A DNA stretch of 64,000 nucleotides from NCBI GenBank assembly GCA_035948315.1, contig DASZJG010000058.1, forward strand, positions 186,001-250,000. Reading direction: 5' to 3'. Of this stretch, positions 25,022-32,992 are shown piece by piece; position 1 is the first letter of the stretch; each line of letters starts with the position of its first letter. Origin of the DNA: CAJCJE01 sp035948315. Lineage in GTDB: Bacteria > Actinomycetota > Actinomycetes > Mycobacteriales > Pseudonocardiaceae. The notes below the pieces were generated by a model that had not been told where the DNA came from, made no database searches, and worked only from the letters and a program-made list of their open reading frames with translations. Made by a program: the position numbers and the translations under genes.

Positions 25022-27092
25022 TAGCGGAATTATGGATGACCAGGTTGCCGTCGTTCTGCAGGGTCAGGCTGGCGCCCGCGTTGTTCGGCGTGTTGCTCGC
25101 CCAGACGGCCGCGCCCGACGCGGTGTAGAGCACGAAGTTGCCGTCCCCCTGCATGATCGCCTCGGTGGCGCCCGAGTTCACCGTGTTGCTCGCCCACAGC
25201 GCCGCGCCGCCCTCGTAGAGCACGAGGTTGCCGTCGCCCTGCATGTTCAGCGCGAACCGGCCGTCGCAGGACGGGAGCGAGCCGTTGGTGTTGAGCTGCT
25301 GGTTCGCCGACAGCGTTGCGCAGCCGGCCGGCGGGGCGCAGCTGGCCGGGGTGGGCGTGCCGCTGGGAATGCCGCCCGCCACCACGTTCCACTCCCCCAG
25401 CGACGCGGGCCCGAGGTTCACCGAGGCGCAGATGCCGCCGGAGACCGCTTCCTGCGCGATGACCGCACCGTTCGCGCCGACCACGTGGTAGTTGCCCGAG
25501 TTGAGGCCGAGTCCGGCCGGGTTGAGCGTGACCGTGCTGTTGTAGGTGGTGCCCGAGCTGATGTCGGCCAGCACCACCTGCGCGCTGGTCCGGCTGCTCG
25601 CCACGTCCGGCACCACCTGGAGCACGCCGAGATTGGCGGTGGTCGCGTAGGCGGGCGCGTACTGGGCGAGTTGCGAGTCCGCCGTCAGCAGCTTGCCGCC
25701 CGCCGAGGAGTACGCCGAGAGGTTCGCGTCGACGCCGTTGAGCGGCAGGATCGCCTTGTACTGCGCCAGTTTCACGATGCCCGCGTTCACCTCCTGGCTC
25801 GTGACGACCGCGAAGCCGGCCTGATAACCGTTCCACAGGCTGGTGATGTTGTTCTCCGGCGAGGCGATGTTGCCACCCGAGGCGTTGCCGTACGCCTGGG
25901 AGAAGTCGACATAGACCGCGACCGGCTGCTGCGGGTACGACCCGGACAGCCCCTGGATGCCCGACAGCGCCGCAGTGTAGATCGGGAAGCCGACCACGTC
26001 CTTCTGGGTGCCGTCGTGGATGAAGAAGTCCTCACCGCCGCCCTCCGGCAGACCCAGGCCGTAGTTGGAGATCCACTGCACGGCCTGCGCGGCGAGCTGG
26101 CTGCTGTCGCTCGGCGCGGTCCACTCCTGCGCCAGCTTGACGCCGTAGGCGTGGGCGAGGCTGGCGAAGGTCAGCGCGAGACCGGTCGCCTGCGCGGAAT
26201 CCACGATGACCGTCACGTTGTACTGCTTGGCGAGGCCGAAGAACAGGTCCGGGATGTTCGCGTAGTTGTCCATGTCGCCGAGGTGGCCGCCGTAGTAGTA
26301 ATACAGCGGCGTGTTGGTGAACGCGCGCACGTTCGCGGTCATCTGCCCGTAGACGGTCTGCACGCTCCACACCCGGAACTGCTGGTACACACCAGCCAGC
26401 GCCTGACCGGGCGTCGCCGCCGGCACCTGGCCGAACGAGCCGTAGGAGGTGCCGTTCTTCGCGTTGAAGCTGCCGATCGTGCCGTAGGTCTGCGGCAGGT
26501 AGGTGTTGTGGAACTCGTCGATGTCGACCTGGGCCCAGCCGGACGCACCGCCGTTGTAGTCCCACTGCGCGTCCAGGAACCCGTAGTCCAGGATGCTGCC
26601 GCCGTAGCCCGACTCGCCTGCGATGTGCCGGACCGTGGTGCTCACGTAGTTCAGGTAGGCCGGTTCCGCGTTCGGGTCCCACCAGGCCGGCGCGTTGCTC
26701 TGCGCGCCGGACGGACTGAGTTCGTGGCTGGTCACCCAGGACGCGGGGCTACCGCCCCAACCCGAGTACCAGAAGATCGGCACCAACTGCATGCCGGCCG
26801 CGCCCGCGTTGGCGATTTCCTGGTCGAGTTCGGCGAAGTTGAAACTGCCCTGGCTCGGTTCGACGACATTCCAGGACATGTCGATTTCCGCGGTGTTCAG
26901 GCCCTTGGCGTGCAGGGCCGCGAAACTCGACTCGGACCAGGCCGTGCCGTTGTTGTCGAAGTCCAGCTGGGTGGACCACATCGGGGTGACGGGTGCGGCC
27001 GGTGCCGCGGTGGCCGCGGTCGCGGTGCCGAGCACCAGCGGTATCGCGAACAACCCGGCGAACAATCGGGACAGGCCAGAGCGCGTGTTCAT
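24984..27092 (-). CDS. secreted GH42-like glycosidase with bulb-type lectin domain
   Basis: 702-residue exported enzyme. The signal peptide is residues 1-29 (core LFAGLFAIPLVLGTATAA). Residues about 35-420 resemble the TIM barrel of beta-galactosidase/agarase-type enzymes (GH42-like: LNTAEIDMSWNVVEPSQGSF, LVPIFWYSGWGG, DYGFLDAQWDYNG, PLYYYYGGHLGDMDN). A trimerisation-like and beta-sandwich region follows to about 585. The C-terminal about 110 residues are a D-mannose-binding bulb lectin (GNA fold) with three Q-x-D-x-N-x-V-x-Y sites: QGDGNLVLY, QGDGNFVLY and the weaker QNDGNLVIH. AGGAAAGG precedes the ATG. It shares an upstream 13-mer with the GH18 gene. The substrate is probably a galactan or mannose-containing glycan; the specificity is inferred. 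Confidence 0.78.
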   Translation of the reverse strand: MNTRSGLSRLFAGLFAIPLVLGTATAATAAPAAPVTPMWSTQLDFDNNGTAWSESSFAALHAKGLNTAEIDMSWNVVEPSQGSFNFAELDQEIANAGAAGMQLVPIFWYSGWGGSPASWVTSHELSPSGAQSNAPAWWDPNAEPAYLNYVSTTVRHIAGESGYGGSILDYGFLDAQWDYNGGASGWAQVDIDEFHNTYLPQTYGTIGSFNAKNGTSYGSFGQVPAATPGQALAGVYQQFRVWSVQTVYGQMTANVRAFTNTPLYYYYGGHLGDMDNYANIPDLFFGLAKQYNVTVIVDSAQATGLALTFASLAHAYGVKLAQEWTAPSDSSQLAAQAVQWISNYGLGLPEGGGEDFFIHDGTQKDVVGFPIYTAALSGIQGLSGSYPQQPVAVYVDFSQAYGNASGGNIASPENNITSLWNGYQAGFAVVTSQEVNAGIVKLAQYKAILPLNGVDANLSAYSSAGGKLLTADSQLAQYAPAYATTANLGVLQVVPDVASSRTSAQVVLADISSGTTYNSTVTLNPAGLGLNSGNYHVVGANGAVIAQEAVSGGICASVNLGPASLGEWNVVAGGIPSGTPTPASCAPPAGCATLSANQQLNTNGSLPSCDGRFALNMQGDGNLVLYEGGAALWASNTVNSGATEAIMQGDGNFVLYTASGAAVWASNTPNNAGASLTLQNDGNLVIHNSANAVIWQTNTGGH

Positions 27093-27263
27093 GATGTCGC
27101 CTTTCCTGCTGCAGCGCCGCAGCGCGGAAAAGTGTCCGTTCGGCCGGGAACGGCAGTCAAGGCGGACCGATCTTGCGTTGTTCAGAAAACCGCGCGTCGC
27201 GCTACCCCGAACGGCCGCGCGCCGACCCGCTGACCCGGGCCGGACCGCCGGGCGGGGAGGTTG

Positions 27264-27276
27264 TTCACCGTTGACA
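27264..27276. promoter_or_regulatory. shared 13-mer upstream of GH42/lectin gene
   Basis: TTCACCGTTGACA, 172 bases upstream of the ATG at 27092. The same 13 bases, in the same orientation and at a similar distance (179 bases), precede the GH18 chitinase gene at 62867-62879. The rest of the 27093-27310 gap shows nothing else I can name. Confidence 0.45.
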
Positions 27277-27310
27277 AAACCGCAGGTCCACGATGGTGTT
27301 CTCGGTGTTC

Positions 27311-27754
27311 TCAGAGCATGCCGGTGCGCGTCGGGTCGACCCGGAACATGCCGTACCGCTCGAACAGCGGGCCGAGCGCGTCCGGGTCGAGTTCGCCGCT
27401 CTTGGCCAGTTCGTTGGCCTCCACGAACCAGCCCTCCGGCCCCGCCGGCACGAAGATGGTCAGATGCCGGCCGCCGGTCTCGCCCGCGACCATGCCGTGC
27501 GGCACGCCCCGCTCCGCCTTGATCAGCTGCCCCGGTCCCGCATCGATGGTCTGGTCGCCGTGAGTGAAGCGGTATTCACCCTCCAGCACGTAGAAGTACT
27601 CGTCCTCGGCGATGTGCACGTGCGGGTCGGGTCCGCGACCGGGCATCAGCCGCATCTCCAGTAGCGCGAACCGGCCGCCGGTCTCCGATCCCGTCTGCAG
27701 GATCGCCCCGTCCAGGAACGGCAGGCTGAAGTGGTACGCGTCGGTTATCCCCAT
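27311..27754 (-). CDS. cupin domain protein
   Basis: 147-residue single-domain cupin. Motif 1 is PDPHVHIAEDEYFYVLEGEY (metal-binding His, His, Glu) and motif 2 contains GVPHGMVAGETGG with the second His. The longer frame starts at 27817, but the extra 21 residues are not typical and the ATG at 27752-27754 begins the cupin fold cleanly; neither has a good ribosome-binding site. Probably a small metal-dependent dioxygenase, isomerase or regulator. No neighbour indicates the substrate. Confidence 0.75.
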   Translation of the reverse strand: MGITDAYHFSLPFLDGAILQTGSETGGRFALLEMRLMPGRGPDPHVHIAEDEYFYVLEGEYRFTHGDQTIDAGPGQLIKAERGVPHGMVAGETGGRHLTIFVPAGPEGWFVEANELAKSGELDPDALGPLFERYGMFRVDPTRTGML

Positions 27755-27829
27755 GTCGCGATTGTCCCGGATGCGGACCGTGACAGCCGCGCGGCCATAA
27801 CGAGCCAGGGGCCGCAAGCGATAAAGCGG

Positions 27830-27862
27830 GTAACGCCAAGACCCACCCGTCGTAACGCCAAG
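27830..27862 (+). repeat. direct repeats upstream of Rv1733c-like gene
   Basis: GTAACGCCAAG occurs twice (27830-27840 and 27852-27862), 22 bases apart (two helical turns), ending 11 bases before the ATG at 27874. The arms ACCCACC (27841-27847) and GGGTGGT form an additional dyad over the second copy. It is a candidate activator site. Confidence 0.45.
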
Positions 27863-27873
27863 GGTGGTGTGTC

Positions 27874-28455
27874 ATGCACGGTTCATGGTTGGTCCGGTCG
27901 TCGGTCGGCCGGCGATGGAGCAGTCCGCTGCGCCGCAGCGTCGATCGAGTGGAGCGCATCGCGCTGGCGACCGCCATCGGGCTCGCGGTGCTCGCCGTGC
28001 CGGTCGCGGTGTTGGCGGGCGCCGCCGTGCAGCGAGCGGGTGACGACGTTGCCATCGCCCAGAACGCGACCGCGCATCCGGCCACCGCGCTGCTGCTGCG
28101 TGACGCGCCCGACGACAACAACGACGCGATGCTCGGCTCCACGCGGACACTGGGCGAATGGCACACGCTGTCCGGAATCGTCCGGACCGGGCAGGTCGAC
28201 GTATCCCCGGGCGCGACCGCGGGCACGAGTGTGTCGATCTGGATCAACGACGCGGGCCGGCCGGTCGCCCCGCCGCTGACCGAGGACCAGGCGTACTGGC
28301 GCGGCGTGGTTACCGTGATCATGGTGCTGCTCGGCCTGTTCGCGGCGATCACGGCAACCTTCTGCGGCATGCACTGGCTGCTCAACCGCTGGCGGCTGGC
28401 GCGGTGGGCGGCGGACTGGCGGAGCATCGAACCGCACTGGTCCGGCGACCACTGA
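27874..28455 (+). CDS. Rv1733c-like membrane protein
   Basis: 193-residue integral membrane protein with two transmembrane segments: about 27-49 (IALATAIGLAVLAVPVAVLA) and about 145-166 (VTVIMVLLGLFAAITATFCG). The roughly 95-residue external loop between them and the short C-terminal tail WLLNRWRLARWAADWRSIEP match the Rv1733c family of actinobacterial membrane proteins, whose mycobacterial namesake belongs to the dormancy regulon. I see no DosR box here; instead two direct GTAACGCCAAG repeats precede the gene. The molecular function is unknown for the whole family. Confidence 0.75.
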   Translation: MHGSWLVRSSVGRRWSSPLRRSVDRVERIALATAIGLAVLAVPVAVLAGAAVQRAGDDVAIAQNATAHPATALLLRDAPDDNNDAMLGSTRTLGEWHTLSGIVRTGQVDVSPGATAGTSVSIWINDAGRPVAPPLTEDQAYWRGVVTVIMVLLGLFAAITATFCGMHWLLNRWRLARWAADWRSIEPHWSGDH

Positions 28456-28482
28456 CCACACGGGACGGTCGGCGGCGCCTAC

Positions 28483-29655
28483 CTAGCGGAGACCTCGGCG
28501 AGCGAGGCTGGCGAACAAGGCCGTGATGCCGACCGTCCACGGCGGCGCGTCCTCGGCCGCGGTGACCGTGTTGACCAGACCGCCGAGCCGAGCCGACGAG
28601 ATCGACACCACGTCGCCCTCGTGATGGGTGAAGCCCTTGCCGGCCTCGTCGCGGTCCTCGGTCGGCGCGAACAGCGTGCCGGTGAACAGCACGAGTCCGT
28701 CCGGGTACTGGTGGTGCGGGCCACACGCGTGGCCGAGCAGTTCCTCGAACGGCCTGCTGATCCGGCCGACCGAACTGCTGCCGCGCAGCACGAAGCCATC
28801 GTCGCGGCCACGGACCTCCAGTTCGATCTCGGTGCCGCGCGCGTCGTCGATCGTGTACCGCTCGTCGAAGACCCGGACGAACGGGCCGAGCGCGCAGGAG
28901 GCGTTGTTGTCCTTGGCCTCCGGCAGCAGCAGTGCGCTGCGGCCCTCGATGTCGCGCAGGTTCACGTCGTTGCCGAGCGTGACGCCGACCGCCCGGCCCG
29001 CCGAGTTGGCCACCAGCACCAGTTCCGGCTCGGGGTTGTTCCACACCGAGCGGCGCAGTACGCCGACGGCCGCGCCGGTGCCGACCGTGGCCAGCACCGG
29101 TGCCTTGGTGAAGATCTCCGGGTCCGGCCCGATGCCGACCTCCAGGTACTGCGACCACATGCCCTCGGCCTGGAGGGTTTCCTTGACCAGCGCGGCTTCC
29201 GGCGAACCGGGCCGCACCGAGGAGATGGCGCCGCCGATGGCCGCGCCGAGCCGGTCGCGGATCTCCAGCGCACGCGCCGGGTCGCCCTGGGCGCGTTCCT
29301 CGATGACGCGTTCCAGCATGGAATCCACGAACGTCACACCGGCCGCCCGGACCACCTGGAGGTCGATCGGGCTGAGCAGGCGCGGGCCGTCGGTGCCGCG
29401 CAGCGTGTTGGCCAGGATGTCCGCGAGCGGCCAGGTGCGGTCGGCAGGCGCGGTGCGCAGCAGGTCGCGGTGACCGTCGCGTTCGAACAGTGCGGACACG
29501 GTGGGCGTCGCCCTGGTGAGATCGGCGAACTCGGTGCCGCGCAGCACCGCGACGCACGGATCGCCCGCGTCGTCAGCGATGCGCGCGACGAGCGTCGCCG
29601 TGTCGTGGTCGGCCGGCAGAATCCGGTCGGCGTACTCGGCGAGGGACACGCGCAC
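28483..29655 (-). CDS. fumarylacetoacetate hydrolase family protein
   Basis: 390-residue enzyme whose C-terminal half has the FAH fold. Elements visible are SVWNNPEPELVLVANSAG (metal-binding E-x-E region), VGVTLGNDVNLRDIEG, GPFV and the lysine-containing EAKDNNASCALGP segment. Homologues cleave carbon-carbon bonds of 2-keto acids or act as hydratases in sugar-acid and aromatic breakdown; this long form resembles those of sugar-acid pathways. The GTG at 29655 follows GAGGAAA. It begins 9 bases after the small upstream gene and is probably cotranscribed with it. Confidence 0.8.
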   Translation of the reverse strand: MRVSLAEYADRILPADHDTATLVARIADDAGDPCVAVLRGTEFADLTRATPTVSALFERDGHRDLLRTAPADRTWPLADILANTLRGTDGPRLLSPIDLQVVRAAGVTFVDSMLERVIEERAQGDPARALEIRDRLGAAIGGAISSVRPGSPEAALVKETLQAEGMWSQYLEVGIGPDPEIFTKAPVLATVGTGAAVGVLRRSVWNNPEPELVLVANSAGRAVGVTLGNDVNLRDIEGRSALLLPEAKDNNASCALGPFVRVFDERYTIDDARGTEIELEVRGRDDGFVLRGSSSVGRISRPFEELLGHACGPHHQYPDGLVLFTGTLFAPTEDRDEAGKGFTHHEGDVVSISSARLGGLVNTVTAAEDAPPWTVGITALFASLARRGLR

Positions 29656-29664
29656 CTGCTTTCC

Positions 29665-30138
29665 TCACGTGGGGTCGTAGTAGCCGGGCCGGGCGAGCAG
29701 CACGCTGTCGAAGAACCTACCGTCGAGGTCGTCCGCGTCCTTGGGCGTCGTCGCCCGCCAGCACGACAACAGCAGGTCGGGCGCGATGAAGGCGTAGCCG
29801 CGGCCCTCCTCGACCACCCTGGTCCGCGCACGCATCGCGGTGACGAGTTCGTCGGCGGGCGTGCCGAACACGTCGATCCCCTGGTAGCAGACGGCGTCGA
29901 CGGTGCTGCTCGGCCTACCGAACTCGATGGCCTCGACGGCGCCGGGCTTGTCGAGATGGCAGCGGACGACCAGTCCGGAGGGCCGGTGGACGAACCAGTT
30001 CGGGCGGCGGCCGGGAGTTCCGTTCAACAGCTGGGGTTCGCCGAATTGGCGGAGCGCGGTCACGGTCTCGGCGCGGTCAGCGCCGATGCGCAGGGGGCCG
30101 GCCGCGTCGGGCGGGCGGAGCTGGACGACGTACGTCAT
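29665..30138 (-). CDS. conserved hypothetical protein
   Basis: 157-residue cytoplasmic protein; I do not recognise a family. The ATG (30136-30138) has GAGAGGA six bases upstream; the frame runs 21 codons further without support. It has no signal peptide or membrane segment. It contains a central beta-rich region (NWFVHRPSGLVVRCHLDKPG, AIEFGRPSSTVDAVCYQGID, YAFIAPDLLLSCWR) that suggests a small alpha/beta fold. The nine-base gap to the FAH-family gene implies an operon and possibly a related role. Confidence 0.6.
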   Translation of the reverse strand: MTYVVQLRPPDAAGPLRIGADRAETVTALRQFGEPQLLNGTPGRRPNWFVHRPSGLVVRCHLDKPGAVEAIEFGRPSSTVDAVCYQGIDVFGTPADELVTAMRARTRVVEEGRGYAFIAPDLLLSCWRATTPKDADDLDGRFFDSVLLARPGYYDPT

Positions 30139-30215
30139 GTGCGGTCCTCTCACTCCCGTGCCCCGTGCACAATATTCCCGGTCCGGACGCGGCCCAATCA
30201 TGGTTGACTCGAATC

Positions 30216-30845
30216 ATGACGACTGCCGAACTCACCGTGATCGACTCGCACGACGGCCTGCGCGAGCTGATCGGCGAACCTTCGGAGAACACCAGGCGCA
30301 AGAAGATCACCGTGATCGAGGAACATGCGCGCACCGTGATCGAGCATTCGCCGTTCGTGTTGCTGGCCACGTCCGCACCGGACGGCACCTGCGACGTGTC
30401 GCCGCGCGGCGACCCGGCCGGTTCCGTGCTGATCCTCGACGAGCACACCCTCGTGCTGGCCGAACGGCCGGGCAACCGGCTGGCCGACAGCATCTCCAAC
30501 CTGATCGACAACCCGCACGCCGGCCTGCTGTTCCTGGTGCCCGGCATGAACGAGAGCCTGCGGGTGAACGGCCGCACCACGCTCGTGTCGGACGCGCCGT
30601 TCTTCGACCGGCTCGTCGTGCAGGGCAAGCGACCCAAGCTGGCGATCATTCTGCACGTCGAGGACCTCTACGTGCACTGCGCCAAGGCGATGCTGCGCTC
30701 GTCGCTGTGGGACGCGGCGACCTGGCCGGACCGGGGCGACCTGCCGAGCATGGGCCGGATGCTCAAGGACCAGTTGGCCCTGGCCGTGTCCGCCGAGGAA
30801 CTCGACGCCTCCCTGGACGATTCCTCGGCCACCACGCAGTACTGA
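30216..30845 (+). CDS. pyridoxamine-5'-phosphate-oxidase-fold FMN protein
   Basis: 209-residue split-barrel flavoprotein of the MSMEG_1061-like group. Family segments are SPFVLLATSAPDGTCDVSPRGD (FMN phosphate contact), LVLAERPGNRLADSISNL and PHAGLLFLVPGMNESLRVNG. The ATG at 30216 has no ribosome-binding site; the frame extends 17 codons upstream, so a leaderless transcript is possible. It is divergent from the small hypothetical gene. It probably binds FMN, F420 or haem and reduces small substrates. No specific role can be assigned. Confidence 0.85.
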   Translation: MTTAELTVIDSHDGLRELIGEPSENTRRKKITVIEEHARTVIEHSPFVLLATSAPDGTCDVSPRGDPAGSVLILDEHTLVLAERPGNRLADSISNLIDNPHAGLLFLVPGMNESLRVNGRTTLVSDAPFFDRLVVQGKRPKLAIILHVEDLYVHCAKAMLRSSLWDAATWPDRGDLPSMGRMLKDQLALAVSAEELDASLDDSSATTQY

Positions 30846-30894
30846 GTCAGCCGGAAGTCGTTGGCGCGCAACCTGTCGGCGGTAGTCTGCGCGC

Positions 30895-32241
30895 GTGCGA
30901 TGGATTGCGGCGCCAGTGGCGCTCGTGGCAATACTGGCCGGATGCTCGTCGAGCGGCACGCCGACACCGGCGCCGAGCACCGTCCCGCCGAGCGTGACCA
31001 CCCAGGTCTGGTCGCTGGTGGACGGTTTCGTGGACTGGCCGGCGTTACCGGCCACACCGCCGGGCAACTGGTCGCTCAACCTGCACCAGCTGTTCCCGAG
31101 CAGCGACGGTGACGTGCCGAACTGGCCGAACCCGCCCGGCATCCTCACCGGCCTGAGCACGTCCACCCAGCTCGTCGCGTACAGCGCGACCACCGGCAAG
31201 CAGGTCTGGCAGGTCGCGCAGGCGCCGCTGACCAGTCCCGAGCAGGCCAACGAGACGCCGGTCGTGGAGTCCGTGCAGAACGCCGGGCTGCACCTGATCG
31301 CGGTGACGCGCGACCTCGCCTCGGGCGCCAGCCAACTCGACCTCTACGACGCGACCACCGGCCGGTACCTGTACGGCCGCTCCGGCAAGGGCGTCACCAC
31401 GCCGACGTTGTTGGACGACCAGCACGCGCTGTTCGACCTGACGGACACCAGCTCCGACGGCGGCCTCGACGAGGTCGACGCGCGCACCGGCACGTTGGTG
31501 TGGCACAACCCGGGTGTGGCGGCCTGCTCGGTGTACGTGGGCAAGATCCTGTGCGACACGATCGACGCCAAGAGCGTCGCGCTGCTCGATCCGGCGACCG
31601 GCGCGACCAGGTGGACGGTGCCCTTCCAGGAGACCGCGCAGGGCGCCGCGTTCTCCACCTCGGCGGTGATCGGCGACGAGGGCTACTTCACCAACGGCTC
31701 CTCGGACACGCTGACCGCGATCAACCTGGACAGCGGCCACATCGACTGGCAGCGCCCGACCGGCATCGACAACGTCCAGTCGATCGTGCCGTTGGACGCC
31801 GGTCACATCGCGGTCGGCGGGCTGGTGCACGGCACGTCCGGTTCGACCGAACTGTTGGTGTCCATGGCGATCCGGGACGGTGCGACCAGCACGATCTACG
31901 CCGGCACCGACTCCGACGGCAGCGACACCAGCAACGGCGGCCTGGTCGCGATCCGGTTGGGCGGCAAGGAGTATCTCGCGCTGATCGACCCGGACGGCAG
32001 CATCCGCACGTTCGGCTCGAACGGCCACCAGGTCGCCATGCTGGCCGCCGACTGCGCCACGTTCGCGGACGTCGTCGGCGACACACTCGGCTGCGGCTCG
32101 ACCAACGGCTACACCCTCTACGCCCTGCCCGGTCTCAGGGTGCGCGGCAACTTCGACGCCGGCAACTCCACCTCGATCTCGGTGGTCGGCAACGTGCTGC
32201 TGGCCAACATCGACGACACGGTCAAGCCGATCACACCGTGA
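30895..32241 (+). CDS. lipoprotein with PQQ-like beta-propeller
   Basis: 448-residue exported lipoprotein. The lipobox ILAGC places the lipidated Cys at residue 17, followed by a Ser/Thr/Pro-rich linker to about 35. The rest is a beta-propeller of PQQ-like (BamB-type) blades with repeated D-A-x-T-G-x-x-x-W motifs: YSATTGKQVWQ, YDATTGRYLYG, VDARTGTLVWH, LDPATGATRWT and INLDSGHIDWQ. It is probably a cell-surface scaffold or sensor, with no catalytic residues apparent. The start is GTG 30895. It is convergent with a membrane-protein gene four bases away. Confidence 0.8.
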   Translation: MRWIAAPVALVAILAGCSSSGTPTPAPSTVPPSVTTQVWSLVDGFVDWPALPATPPGNWSLNLHQLFPSSDGDVPNWPNPPGILTGLSTSTQLVAYSATTGKQVWQVAQAPLTSPEQANETPVVESVQNAGLHLIAVTRDLASGASQLDLYDATTGRYLYGRSGKGVTTPTLLDDQHALFDLTDTSSDGGLDEVDARTGTLVWHNPGVAACSVYVGKILCDTIDAKSVALLDPATGATRWTVPFQETAQGAAFSTSAVIGDEGYFTNGSSDTLTAINLDSGHIDWQRPTGIDNVQSIVPLDAGHIAVGGLVHGTSGSTELLVSMAIRDGATSTIYAGTDSDGSDTSNGGLVAIRLGGKEYLALIDPDGSIRTFGSNGHQVAMLAADCATFADVVGDTLGCGSTNGYTLYALPGLRVRGNFDAGNSTSISVVGNVLLANIDDTVKPITP

Positions 32242-32244
32242 CGT

Positions 32245-32823
32245 TCAGTCCTCAGGCGGTTCCGGTTCGTCGCGGCCCGCGATGGAACGCAGCGAGGAGA
32301 ACAGACCGATGTCGGGCATGCTGGTCAGCTGCCAGGCGCGGCTGATCCCGCCGATCAGGTCGAAGATCACCAGATAGCTCAGCGTGTTCACGGCGGCGAC
32401 ATCGCTCGGGTTCCCGAACAGCCGGACCGCAGCGAACACTTCGAGCACGCCGATGACCACCAGGATGACCACCAACCCGACCTGCTGCCGATCCTGGGCG
32501 AACGACGCGGAATGCGACCGCTCCGCCCGCGCCGAGACGATCAGGGTGCGGGTGACGCCCAGCCCGTAGGCGAGCATGGCCAGGCCGGTCACGCCGGCCC
32601 ACCAGTCGAGGCCGGGCGAGGGCACCAGGGTGGCCAGCGACAGCACCAGCGCGTTGGAGAACGCGATGAGCGAGGCGCCTGCGCGGGCTCTGAACCGCGC
32701 CTGCGCGTGCCTGCTCTGCGATCGCTCCGGCGCGACCGTGATCGCGACGAACAACAGGCCGATGAGTGCGCCGCTGGTGCCGGCGGCGGCCGCGAAGAAC
32801 GCGACATAACTATCCGGGATCAC
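32245..32823 (-). CDS. four-helix integral membrane protein
   Basis: About 192-residue protein with four predicted transmembrane helices: AFFAAAAGTSGALIGLLFVA, FSNALVLSLATLV, WWAGVTGLAMLAYGLGVT and VGLVVILVVIGVLEVFAAV, with a basic cytoplasmic loop between helices 1 and 2. The frame opens at a TTG at 32946, but the first 41 residues are basic and uncharacteristic, so I start at the GTG 32821-32823 just before the first helix; no ribosome-binding site supports either. Homologous small membrane proteins are common in actinobacteria and have no assigned function. Confidence 0.65.
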   Translation of the reverse strand: MIPDSYVAFFAAAAGTSGALIGLLFVAITVAPERSQSRHAQARFRARAGASLIAFSNALVLSLATLVPSPGLDWWAGVTGLAMLAYGLGVTRTLIVSARAERSHSASFAQDRQQVGLVVILVVIGVLEVFAAVRLFGNPSDVAAVNTLSYLVIFDLIGGISRAWQLTSMPDIGLFSSLRSIAGRDEPEPPED

Positions 32824-32992
32824 GGAGGAAATGTAGAGGTTGAGAAGATCAGGTAAACCGCCGAATGCGCCAACCCGGCGCCGTGGCCCCCGGGCCAACG
32901 TCAGGTGAACGGCGGATGTCCCGATCCGGTGTGGTCGATCGGCCAATTAGGATCGGTGGTGCCAGCCAGGTGAACACAGGAGGCCCCACCCC

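Noticed and set aside
27874..28455. DosR-type dormancy control of the Rv1733c-like gene
   Set aside because: No GGGACTTTNGGNCCCT-like box upstream; only GTAACGCCAAG repeats are present.
32824..32946. Extended N-terminus of the four-helix membrane protein from TTG 32946
   Set aside because: The added 41 residues are basic and uncharacteristic, with no ribosome-binding site; retained only as an alternative.
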